Below are positions 20,287-30,861 of a stretch of DNA of 64,000 nt, piece after piece (position 1 is the stretch's first letter; every line of letters begins with the position of its first letter). This stretch comes from Hygrocybe punicea (taxonomy: Eukaryota; Basidiomycota; Agaricomycetes; Agaricales; Hygrophoraceae). Under the pieces are notes generated by a model. It saw only the letters and a list, made by a program, of their open reading frames with translations, was not told the DNA's origin and ran no database searches. The position numbers were made by a program, and so were the translations under genes. The DNA lies in NCBI GenBank assembly GCA_963556145.1, contig OY744464.1:5766001-5830000 (forward strand), read 5' to 3'.

Positions 20287-22850
20287 ATGGAGTCGACCTT
20301 CAACACCTTCCTCCTTGATAACTTTGTGATCACCTCCCCAAACGCAGGTCCCTTAGCTGCCTTCCCCAGTTACCACAACTTTGGCTGCAACGATCCATCT
20401 CCAGAATGGACCTATAAGACGAACTGGGCCTGCAATGACTTTATACAGCTCCCATTTGTGCCCCGTTCAGTCTGATGGGATCATCCACTAATACAGCATC
20501 TAGTTTGTAATTACAAGTCGCTACCTATTGAACGCGTCGGTCTTCGCTTCCAATTATCAGTTGCTGTCCAACAAAAATGGCGTGATCTTGAAACTGCTCT
20601 CTTTGTGGTCGCTCAGGAATTGCTGGCATGAGCCCCAGCCTTTTTTTCACTTGAATCCAAATGTTTCCCCCTTCCACACACGTATGGCTACCGCCGCCTT
20701 CATACACGTGAACACGCTGCCAGAAAGTGTGCCATGACATCGCGAGATGCTTTCATACCATTGATGGCATGGTGTTCGATGGGCATCTCATTTTTCATAA
20801 CGAATCATGAACTATATGGCGATGACCCTAAGTGGGTGAAGATACTCATTGATGAAGCCAAGATCCACCCAGAGTGGGTCCAACAACTGCGAGATTCACC
20901 AATTGCTGACTTCACCGACAGTGTTCTGAAAGTAGGCGTTGTCATAGATGTACATGAATGCAAATGGTTAGGACACCTCCCAAGACTTATCAGAGCCTGC
21001 ATCCCTATCTGGTTCATATGGAGCACCCTCGACAAGCCCCTACTCACATCGCCGCAACCTGAGGTGGCAAAATACTTACCTAACAATGCACAAGTCCAGG
21101 CTGCATTACAGCAGCGGGAGTTGGAGCAGTTGCCTCCAACACCATCTGGCGCTACTGTCGATGTAACACCCTCCCCAGAGAAATTTCCTAAACCAAACCC
21201 AGGCTCTCGCCAGAAATATGGAGAAACTTGGCAGGAGTTCTTTGTTTGACAAGTGGTACGCCACGAGAGAATTGCTGCCATTGAGACTGCACAAGAAAAA
21301 GCCACTCGCTTGGCTCGCCAGAAGGAAAGTGAGCGCTATCGCGCACTGGGGAAGAGAGGGGCTGCTGTCTTCCGCAGGCTGGAAATGGATGGCTTTCGCC
21401 TCAGAACGAGAGTCAATTTCAGAGAGATAGAGGATCTTTGGGAAGAAAAGCCAGCGGAACATATGCGGTATAATGCTTTTGATTGGGAATGGGATATCTG
21501 TACCGAATTCAACCCTGATGCGCCAGACAACGAAGACCCATTTGGTAATGATGACTATGATGGCGAATACGATGATCCCGCCTTGGAAGAAGGTGAGATG
21601 GGGCAACCCACTGGTCAAACGGAGAGCCAATCGATACCGGCGGGTCCACTTCCCACGGAACACTGGCAGCGAGACGTACTGTCTATTCATGGTGTTGGCA
21701 ACCGCCACACGGATGCCGCAGCTCCTAAATTTCTAAGCACGCTTGACAGCCATCTTTACGATCGTTTTGGATTTGATTGGGATGACACTACCTACTTTGA
21801 GGGTCCTACACCGTCGGATGCTGAATGGGAACGGACTCTCAATATTTTGCAGGACCCTCGCCCTCAAGTGGCTTCAAAATACAAGGGCCCAATCTTCAAC
21901 TTCGTCACACGTCTACTCCATGAACCAGTGGACAGCTCATCAGCCATGCCATGGGATCTCAGTTCATCCAGTCTTTTTCCATTGCGTGAAAGACAGGACC
22001 ATTATCTGACGATTGAGCTGAAGGACATGGTAGGCAATACAGCGAAAAAATTATATTTCATTTACACTACGAAGGCTACCAAGGGTATTGATTGGCTGCT
22101 CGCAGTAGATAGTCCAGTTACTGCTATACAATGCCTCCGCTCGTGCAGAGATATCACAGAAGCTGTTCGGTATCTCATGGGACAAGGAATTCCATTCAAT
22201 ACTCTTAATCCTTGCCACGCGTTTCCACCTCCACTGACAGGCCCTCCACCACCTCCCGTCTCTCTTGGTGTGCGTCCAATCGGTTATCAGCCTGATGCTG
22301 CTGATTATGCCGCTTATGAAGCGGCTCGGGACCATTTTCTCCGTTCTTCACATGCCCGTGCAGCCATCCTCAAGGGTGGTATTGTCTGGCACCTCACAAT
22401 GGAATTCATTGGCCCCGGATGCATTCTTACTGGCCCCTCTGATGTCACCTCCTCCGAGGGACAAATATTCCATTTTACAGATGACACCATTTTCTGTGAT
22501 GATATCCTCAATGATGATGAGCTTGACCTCATATGTGGTGTATACAGAGTTTATACTGGTAGGTACCCTCTCTGGATTCAGTGGGTCATGTATTAATTCA
22601 ATGTGACGAAGGATCGAACCAGCAGGTCTCCCATCTTTCCTGGTGGCCAAAGCACTCGACTTGGCAGAAGAGTCTTTTCAACGTTGGCCACTGGACTCCT
22701 GCTGCTGAGGACTGGTTTCAGAAACGTCTCGAACTCATCTGGCAGAACAAGGCCCATGCAGGACTGCTGGCAAGTGGTATGAATCCGTTCTGAGGCATGG
22801 AAGGTCACTGCGTTTGGCTCAGAAGCTAGATGTGGCAGCAGGCCAATTTA
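20287..22850 (+). pseudogene. Uncharacterised agaricomycete protein family, broken copy
   Basis: Segments in plus-strand frames: MESTFNTFLLDNF (20287), SRDAFIPLMAWCS (20737), IHPEWVQQLRDS, KYGETWQEFF (21215), QEKATRLARQKE, MDGFRLRTRVNFREIEDLWEE, YNAFDWEWDICTEFNPD (about 21480), VYRVYTG then QVSHLSWWPKHSTWQKS and NVGHWTPAAEDWFQKRL (22625-22735). I recognise this as a common hypothetical family of mushroom genomes, with no function known to me. The copy is dead: an in-frame TGA after QEFFV (near 21247), several stops between 20475 and 20730, and a possible intron near 22560. It is carried inside the hAT on the strand opposite the transposase. Confidence 0.65.
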
Positions 22851-22992
22851 TAGAAGGAAAGATATTTCTGTAGCTTTGTTGGTCTCATGCCTTGCCCATC
22901 TCGTTTTTTTTTCTTGTGCTGTTACATTTTCCTTACCATTCATGTAGATCTCTGACTATCAATACTGTGTCATGAAAAATGGACTATTTATT

Positions 22993-25900
22993 TCACTGAA
23001 GCTTTTCTGTAAGACATTGAATGAACGAATGAATATCTTCCGGGAGTTGTATCTGCGTGTCATCATAAGTCTCCAACTCTTGAAGCTCCTGACCCCAATC
23101 TAGACCATCAGTAAAGTTAAGCCCACTTCCCTGCCGAATGGAATACTTCAAAAGTTGAAGCGCTTCCATTAATTCTGGTGAAATGCGATTTCGTCGTGCT
23201 GTCATGGTCTCCTTGCTTGATGAGAATACCCGTTCACAAAGTACTGCTGAAGCTTGTATCGGCAAAATGTCATGGCGAGAGGAAAATTCTTGGATAGTGA
23301 AGTTGATTTTCCTTGTCCCGCCCATATTTAGTATGAAAAGGATACACCGGTCATTGACCTCACATACCTGCCAGTATAAAAGACTATTTGTTGTTGGTTG
23401 TGTATCACGAAGGTATGCTGCAGCTTCACCCTCTATTGCCCATTGCGTAGCCAAGTGATTTTGATTACGGTTCAGGCCGAGAATGTCTCTTGCAGTCGGA
23501 CGTGGCTGTATGGCAGGTGGATCTGCATTGTTTACGGTAGGGGCCTCAGTTCCAGCATTAGGGATGGCGTTGTATGGGTGAAGCTACATAAGATAGAGTA
23601 ATGCAGCTGATAAAAGCAAAAAATGTTGGTACATACGGCATTAATAAACAACTCCTTCGCCCAATCAATCCGTTCTGGCTGGTACTCCTTGAACCACATC
23701 AATTTGACAGACGGATCCAGAACTGGGGAAGAAAACTGGTTAGCAAAAGTAAAGGATCAGTGAAATATGAACTCATAGCCAGTGTATAAGCAGAGACCAT
23801 GTCAGTTCGGCTACTATATTATTCGAGTTTGTCGATCCCATGTTGAACGATATCAGAAGTTTCCGGATTCTCATCTTGATGTACTTTCCAGACATTGAGC
23901 ATTGCTTCAAATGCAGGTACAGCATGACATAACATTGGAGTCTTCTCATGCGATAATATTTGTTGGAATGCGTGTGGAATCTGACAATGATAATGTGTTA
24001 TATACAAAAGCAACAATCAAATACACTAACCTGGAGAATAGAATAAAATATTCGAAGAGCATCCCAGTCGGATTCATCAAGCTTGAACTTGCGTAATTCA
24101 ACAAATTCCCGGCTTTCGAGGAAGGTGTCAAGAACCTAGGTAACCAAGTCAATATTGGCCATGAAAATTAGAAAGAAAAATACTTCTTGAAGGTCGATGG
24201 CTCGTTCAATCATGAGGAGTGTTGAAGACCACCTCACTTCCATGTCACATAGAAGCTGAAGCTCTTTCCGTTCTAGTCTCTCGAACAATGATGAAAAATA
24301 TTGTCGGTGCAGAGAAGATGATCGTATCTAGTATAAATTAATGTTTGCGCACCAAACAGTAAGTTGCTGTACAAGAAAGCAAAAGAGAGACACACCGCAC
24401 AAATGAGAGACCGAACTGTCGCAATAGGATCTTGGTCAAGTCCTTCCAAGAAGTTTGAAGGGTAAAAGTCTTCGGCAGTTTCGGCAACATAGTCGAGATT
24501 GGTGATTGCCGCTAGCATGGCCTTGCAGGCAAGATTGACGATGTGAGGAAAACATCTGGAGGCAAAGAGCATTAGTAATTACAGCGCAGCAACAATATCA
24601 TATCACATACCTAATTCGACATTCAGTTTTGTGAAATTTGATTTTTCATTGTCGAAGTTCATGTTCCAACATGGCCATGAATGTATTGTTGTTTGAAGCA
24701 TTGTCGAGAGTGATCCATCCGATCTAAAAGGATGCGGGTCAATGAGAATACTAAGAAAAAATTGAATACCTTATCAGTAATCAGAAGCCGATCGGTAACA
24801 TAGATGAATACATGGGCGAGATGTTTACCATCATGTTGCCTGGGAACACGATGAAATCCCACTAAGTCAGAACGTAATTTGAGAATGTGTTGAAGGCCAC
24901 TCGGGGTTTCTTTGGTACGTGATTGTATCCAATGAGCGGTGACAGCCATGAAAGGTGAGCGATTCGGATCAGACCACATGTCCATTGTGAATGAAATTTT
25001 CCCTAAAGAATGCTGTTCCTCCATTAATAAGATTGTCCAGAAAGTAGGTAGCAGCCACACTGACCTGCATGTCCCGACTTAGTTGATCTAAATGTTCTTG
25101 AAGTGTCTCTTCGATGTGTTTACGGATCGTGGTTCTACCAGGAATATCTGACTCCCAGAGTTCCTCTTGAAGCATCAGGAAAATTGCACGCAGGTGCGGT
25201 GATTCAACAACGTTGAGTGACTGAAATCATAATATCTCATCAATACAGGAATATAAAACCATATAAAAATATACTTGATCATCCCCAATGATGAACTGGA
25301 CGATCGCATCAATGAAAGCTTCCCTTGAGAATGGAGTCCATCCTTGTGGCACCAGTCCTGATGATTGCCCTTTGCCCTTTCGATATTCATGCAGGGCAGC
25401 CTGGGCACTCTTTGCCTTTATATTGACCCTGAACTCATCACAACGGGATACCCAAACGTCCATGTGCTCCTCCATCAAATGATGGCGAAGAGTCCTGGTG
25501 GATGTCTTGATACTAAATTTCGCAATCTGGTGGTTCAGATTCGTTGCATGGATAGTCCTATTAAAGTCGTCAAACATGATATAATAACCAGGCTGTTGAA
25601 AGAACATACCCACAGAAAGTACAAATCTGCTGGTTTCCCCTCCTTTCAAAGAAAGTCCACACGTCTGATGTGACGTGACAAGTCTTGTTGCCCGCAGGAC
25701 CATCCATTTGCGGTGAAGGAGCTGCTGGATTCGCTGCAGGTGGCCATTGGTTATGGGTGGATTTTGACCCAGAGCTGGACCCAGAGCTGGACATTGATGC
25801 TGGCGACATTGGTGGGGGCGTAGTATTTTCCAGATCAAAAAATGGGAGTGAAGGTGGTTGCTGTGAAGTTGAGGGTTGTGGAGGTGAAAGCGGGGAGAAG

Positions 25901-26435
25901 ATATCATTGTCATGAGAACTCGACGGTAACTGAAATGTGACATGTCTTGTAGGTATGATTGGACTTTCGGGAGAGGGTTGCTTGCGAGGGGTTGATGTAA
26001 CAGGCGTCTTCCTTTGCTGACGACGACCACGGCGTGAGCAGGGAGATGGCGTAAACAATATGTCGATAGCTGTTGCTACATTGTCCGGATCATTAGCTTT
26101 CGCAGAAAGAACCCTGCGCCAGGAATAACGTGATATCGTAGGCCCTGCTTTTGGCATGGGTGTAATGGGTTGAACAACGTGACTTGATAGGAAACCTGGG
26201 CCAAAGGTGTTGACTTCAAGATCCACTTCAACAGCCTTGCCTTTTCCCTTGTCTCGGCGGATCTGTTCAGTAGTTGCAGTGGATGGTTGAGGTACTAGAA
26301 ATGTATGCGAGTGTCAGTACCATATAGAAGCAGGTTTAAAATGAAATATATACCTTGAATTCAGAAGGATGTTTGAAGTGCGCCATTCGCAAAGGCAGTT
26401 GTCTTGGACTTTTTGGGTGCACGACGAGGAGGCAT
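22993..26435 (-). CDS. hAT (Ac-type) transposase
   Basis: A multi-exon minus-strand gene, about nine exons. From the N-terminus: a basic, serine/proline-rich leader (26294-25700); a BED-type zinc finger (ICTFCG near 25610, then after an intron TRTLRHHLMEEHM near 25480); and the catalytic core with FTMDMWSDPNRSP (near 24990, first Asp) and IGWITLDNASNN (near 24710, second Asp). Then come CFPHIVNLACKAMLAAI, EVRWSSTLLMIERAIDL, and the C-terminal dimerisation block LPIQASAVLCERVFSSSKET and RNRISPELMEALQLLKYS (23275-23135). The stop is near 22993. The ATG at 26435 opens a short exon with an in-frame TGA before its apparent donor, so the true start is either another donor or the ATG near 26226. It may be functional; exon edges are approximate. 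Confidence 0.75.
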
Positions 26436-27888
26436 GTTGAAGAGTTATGCAGAGTTTAGCTCTAAATAGCTGAATATATTTTGATTGATGACTAACATCA
26501 TTTTCAATTTACTGGACCTCCGGACATGGATAGCTCTACAACATTTCCAATGGTGTTGCCTCATGGCAAAGTGTCCATCTCAACCAACACGTATCGCAAA
26601 CACGTGTATCGTTGTATGAGTGTATCCTGCCACGAACCACGCCCTTACTGACAATTAATATTCCTATGAGACTGTGCCCCTGTATAACGTGGTGAACAGG
26701 TTGAATATGCAGATAGAAGGTGTTGGGTGAGTTTGATGGCGGACGTATGAAATACACATGAAACACAGATATTGGCAAAAGTACAATAGAAAAATGTGCA
26801 CATCTCAGCAGTGACGAAGCGAAAAGGCGAAGAGATTTAAAATGGTGGTACTAAATGCAGCAGCACGCAGACACATTGCAGACAACATTGCAATGGTGAG
26901 TTTGTGATCTATTCCTAGCGTCAAACGGGCAGATCTTGGTGAAAAATATGAATAAGAATGAACAAACCCATCATGAAGAGACATGGGCATAAGTCAACGT
27001 ACCCAGAGCAGGGGAAGCAAAGAGCAGGGAGAAGATGATGCCAGCCATAGCAAAATGGCAGATAAGAACCACAGCGTGTGGGTCGGCATTGATAGATAAC
27101 ACAGCCAAAGTCTCCCTACAATTCAATTGAGAGGAGAGAAGTGACAAGCCAGTGCGCCAAAGGTGGGGAAAGAGTCAGAAGACGATGCCAGCGGCCAGCC
27201 ACAGCAAAGAGTAGAGAGCGTCGACAGTGGCAGAAAATCTCCCTACGATTCAATTGAGGGGAGGAGCGTCGACAGTGGCAGGAAATCTCCCTACGATTCA
27301 ATTGAGGGGAGATGAGAGAAAAGACTTAGATGAGATGCGTAAACTAACCCAATCATGTGACCATGAGACTCAACTACTGGTAAGGGCAAAGCCTTTTCAA
27401 TCTCTTCGACTTCGACCAACTTTGCTGGTGCTGAGCACCAGCAAAATCTTGTCTCACCGCTTTCACTACCAACTTTGCCGGTGCTGAGCACTAGCAAAGT
27501 TTTGTCTCTGTTGTCTCTGTTGTCTCTGCATCTCCCTTTTTTTTGCTATCCTGATCTTGTTGTCTGGCCCACATTTTGCCTCCTTCTCTCCCTGTCTGTT
27601 TCGCCAGTGCTGTGCACCAGCGAACCTTTTCCTTGTCATCACCTTTTCATATCCCCCCGTGCACTGGCAGTGTCTTGGTGTGTTTTATGTGTTCTCTCGG
27701 CAACAAACTTGGCAATTTCGTGTCAACATGCATGTAGCTGATGTAGCAATGTGTTCACATTCTTCCTTTTGACAATTGTTTCGGCAGAATGTCTGGGACA
27801 TTTGCCCTGGGCCATGGTTCTTTCAAGGTATATCAGTCAAACAATAACGCATCACAAACATGTTGTCTAATTTCGATGGGATTAGCCT
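26436..27888. other. Non-coding interior of the hAT with small repeats
   Basis: No gene is supported. A 50-bp repeat containing TCCCTACGATTCAATTGAGG occurs at 27237-27258 and 27289-27310, with a variant at 27114-27133. Three palindromes of the type GCTGGTGCTGAGCACCAGC lie at 27423-27442, 27478-27497 and 27603-27622. Confidence 0.5.
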
Positions 27889-28444
27889 TTAGATCCCAGG
27901 TCTGAGATTTGGAGGGAACAATGGCAGGTGTGCATGTTCCCTCTCCGCACCGCCTTTCAGTAACAGATGGCTTTCGTCATCAAATGAGGCAATCAATTTC
28001 TGCATGGGTGGCTCATCATAGAAAACCAGACAGTCCATGACACGTTCACGATCGTCAAATTGTTGTAGCGCGGGTCGACGGTCTTTGGGGGGGAGGGCAA
28101 ATGTGAAGACGGTAGCCACCATGGTATTGTGAATCTTCTCGGTAAGTTCATCTGGACCTTCTGTCATTGCATTCGAGATGTACAACATTGTTGTTTTAAT
28201 GCAAGCTAGCGAGTGGGGAATGAATAAAGATTCAACTGCCGAGGTAGTGAATGTGCACCGATTCTGTGGGCAGCCTGAGAAGCGTGAGTTTATCAGCCAC
28301 GACATATAGTGTAAGACCTACGTGGACCATTCTATCCTCCTTCATGGCCAAACGTGCTTTCACCCAACATTTTTTCGGCCTGCTACAAGTGTTTTGGGTC
28401 TCAAGTTCAAGAAAAGAATGGCAGCTGACAATCTTGGTGAGCAA
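27889..28444 (-). CDS. Hypothetical protein fragment inside the hAT
   Basis: Two overlapping minus-strand frames (28444-28232 and 28305-27889) might be joined by an intron near 28290-28230. The readable part contains MLYISNAMTEGPDELTEK, ATVFTFALPPKDRRP and FDDRERVMDCLVFYDEP and ends in GI. Amino-acid usage is protein-like, but I recognise no family. It lies between the transposase and the right end of the hAT, so it could be a captured fragment or passenger. Confidence 0.3.
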
Positions 28445-28600
28445 TGATTCCTTTCAGCGTCTTATCTTGTGTGCTTAATGGATATCAAGTGTCTACATGC
28501 CGTTGGAGACAACACCGTTATTGGCGCAGGAGCGATCAACTCGGCTACACCCTATATAATCCTCGACGCCCGCACCGCACCCCTTCCTTACCCCCAGCCA

Positions 28601-28646
28601 TGCCCAGACCCTATTTCAAGATCCCAATTGGCGGTAGCCCAGCAGG
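28601..28646 (+). pseudogene. Possible first exon of a cyclophilin, captured
   Basis: A TATATAA box (28552-28558) is followed 43 bp later by an ATG encoding MPRPYFKIPIGGSPAG, then a consensus intron start GTATGT. YF-I-IGG-PAG matches the usual N-terminus of cyclophilin-type prolyl isomerases. After the likely acceptor near 28703 the reading no longer matches the family. Only promoter-like DNA and one exon remain, inside the hAT. The match is short, so this is tentative. Confidence 0.3.
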
Positions 28647-28809
28647 TATGTTGTCTTTGCTCTCCACCTGCCATCTCTCATCGTCATCACCATCCCAATC
28701 CCAGGCCACAACCTCAGCGACGCCGTGTTTTGTATTGCTTTTTCACCAAATGCGTCAATGCCCCATGAGTCATGTACGTCGTCGTTGAGAGTTACGTGGT
28801 TCATGATAC

Positions 28810-29280
28810 GATTAACGAATCCAGCAGAGTAAGATGCCTAATTGTCACATCAGACTTGACGGCTTGGACTTCGAGGTGAAACTTGGAGCGAGGCACATGT
28901 CGACACTACAGTAGAATGATAGAATAAGAAATTCGACCGTCCGGGAGTGCTATGCACAACTTTGAGTTGGATTGACCCCGATGATTTCACTGCTGATGAA
29001 CATGCTCCATGATGCGATGGTCGATAGGTTGGTTGCAGGCACGGTATTGTGGCAAGACCAATGAAAATGTTAATGGGCAGCTGATTCGTACCCTCTGCAC
29101 CAGTTAAAAGGGCATTGTATTAACTTTGACATTGTATTTTACACAAAAACCAATCTTGCATTAGTACAGCAGCTGTCTAGTGACATTGTGAGCCTTGGGC
29201 AATGCCAGACAACAAGCTGCAAGGCAGCAAACACACCGAAAACCTCAAATTTATTAAATTTCCTAATTTGGAAGTTTATA
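28810..29280. other. Stretch without a recognisable feature
   Basis: Interior DNA of the hAT between the last coding-like fragment and the GGCTNA-rich right subterminal region. Nothing supported. Confidence 0.4.
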
Positions 29281-29414
29281 ACGGCTAAAAACGGCTAGCC
29301 ATGGCTAAGCCAAGGTTTAACCATTAGCCAAGCAATGGCTCGGCTCAGCTAATCTTTGGCTTGGCTCAATCGGCTCACGGTTTCGGACTGAGCCGTGGCA
29401 ATACTACCGGTAGC

Positions 29415-30018
29415 TACCGACATGCAGTAAAGATTTGAATATTTTGTATTGGATCTCATGATACCATTTTACATGATGTGAGAGAGAAAGTTTATTTATT
29501 TTATGAGGGCTAGTCTCTCCCACATTGACTTCCTCAAAATTTCTAGTGTTTTGAAGGTTATAGGTGAAATATCATTATCTTAGGTTATCCTGACTTGTGT
29601 GGTTAATAGCTCCACAAGGCATGCTCAGGTCAACATGGTTTTAAGGAGAAACTTGTTCCATGTTCAGAGAGCTAAAAGACTACATACAATTATTTATACA
29701 TGTCTTTGATCTCAGGAAGTATTTGACAACATTCACTAAAATACCTAAGATAATGATATTTCACCTATAACCTTCAAAACACTAGAAATTTTGAGGAAGT
29801 AAATGTGGGAGAGACTGGCCCTCATAAAATAAATAAACTTTCTCTCTCACATCATGTAAAATGTCTTTCATGAGATCCAATACAAAATATTCAAATCTTA
29901 TCTAAGTCTTTATTTCCTAATTAGTTCAAAAATCGTGTGTTACTACATGTCGGTGGCTACTGGTCAGACATTCAAAAAAGAAAAGTTGGTTTGGCCATGC
30001 TTTTCTGAATACGCTGTA
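29415..30018. mobile_element. Main body of the foldback MITE (TA duplication)
   Basis: Long inverted arms (about 29415-29595 against 29748-29990) match over most of their length, including TTTATTTATTTTATGAGGGC and its complement, around a 150-bp centre. The right end GAATACGCTG-TA pairs with TA-CAGCGTATTC at 19331. Ends and the TA duplication suggest a Tc1/mariner or pogo-mobilised MITE. A decayed relative is at 44787-44978. Confidence 0.75.
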
Positions 30019-30316
30019 ATATTCAAGTTTCTTAGTTCGTTGAAGATGTGGGTCTGAGATTGAATTGGTACATTAGTGTTTTTGACTAGAGGGTCTTCAA
30101 CCCTCTGAGTCCATATCCTTGATATATCATGAATCCAGATGAACCCAATGCTCCCAACTCATGTTCAAATCCAACATAACCTGACGTGACCCAATGTAAG
30201 ATAGACCTCATCCACAAACAGTTACATCACATGAAATGGTGTGATAATGAAGTAAAATCTCTGTAGATAACTTTTGGAGATGTTTAAAAAAATCTGTCCC
30301 AGTAAAATGTTCAGAG

Positions 30317-30511
30317 AGTGGTTCCAGAGGGATCTGTGTATTCAAAAGTTGGATTTTCAATCATCTGAAAGAGGAGATAGATATTTGGTCTAACCCATTG
30401 GTGTGTGTTATGGAGGTGTCACAGTGGTTGATGGGTTAGACCAATATCTATCTCCTCCTTCAAATGATTGAAAATCCAACTTTTGAATACACAGATCCCT
30501 CTGGAACCACT
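30317..30511. repeat. Foldback hairpin with 83-bp arms
   Basis: AGTGGTTCCAGAGGGATCTG (from 30317) through CTAACCCATT (30399) is nearly perfectly complementary to 30430-30511, around a loop of about 30 bp. No coding capacity. Flanking duplications not identified. Confidence 0.7.
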
Positions 30512-30861
30512 GTATATGCAGGTTCGGGGTGGCTTCGGAAGATAAATCCTAACCTAGGGTGTCAGCATGGAAGTGACGGTGGATAACCAGTGTTGGGAAT
30601 AATAGTAAAAGTGGAAATAGAAGTAAAATGTAAAGCCACTGTGTAAAACTGGACAAATAATAACAAACCTGGTGATGAATGGACTGAAAATGGATAAATA
30701 ATAATGAACCTGATGATACTGACAATGTTGGGTATGGCAGGTTGGGTTGGGTCGTATTGGAGTGGAAATGATGACCAAATAATGATAAAGACAACAAAGT
30801 GAACTATAAAATCTAAGGGTCTACAAAGACAAGCATTTGAAGGGATTAGGCATCTACACGG

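Larger units (their letters stand above)
19384..29406 (-). mobile_element. 10,023-bp hAT element with transposase and second gene
   Basis: The ends are TAGTGTTGCCACGGC (from 19384) and the inverted GCCGTGGCAATACTA (to 29406). Both are flanked by the 8-bp duplication CCGGTAGC (19376-19383 and 29407-29414), as expected of hAT elements. Subterminal regions carry many GGCTNA-type motifs on both sides (19400-19500; 29280-29395). Inside are a full Ac-type transposase gene (minus, 22993-26435), a second broken gene of an unrelated uncharacterised family (plus, 20287-22850) and several repeat clusters. It sits inside a MITE immediately upstream of LARP7. The length is large for a hAT, so further nested insertions are possible; I did not find one with clear ends. 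Confidence 0.85.

Noticed and set aside
22593..22665. Possible tRNA (GGTTCGATCC on the minus strand)
   Set aside because: Only a box B-like string; no box A and no stems, and it lies in a broken coding region.
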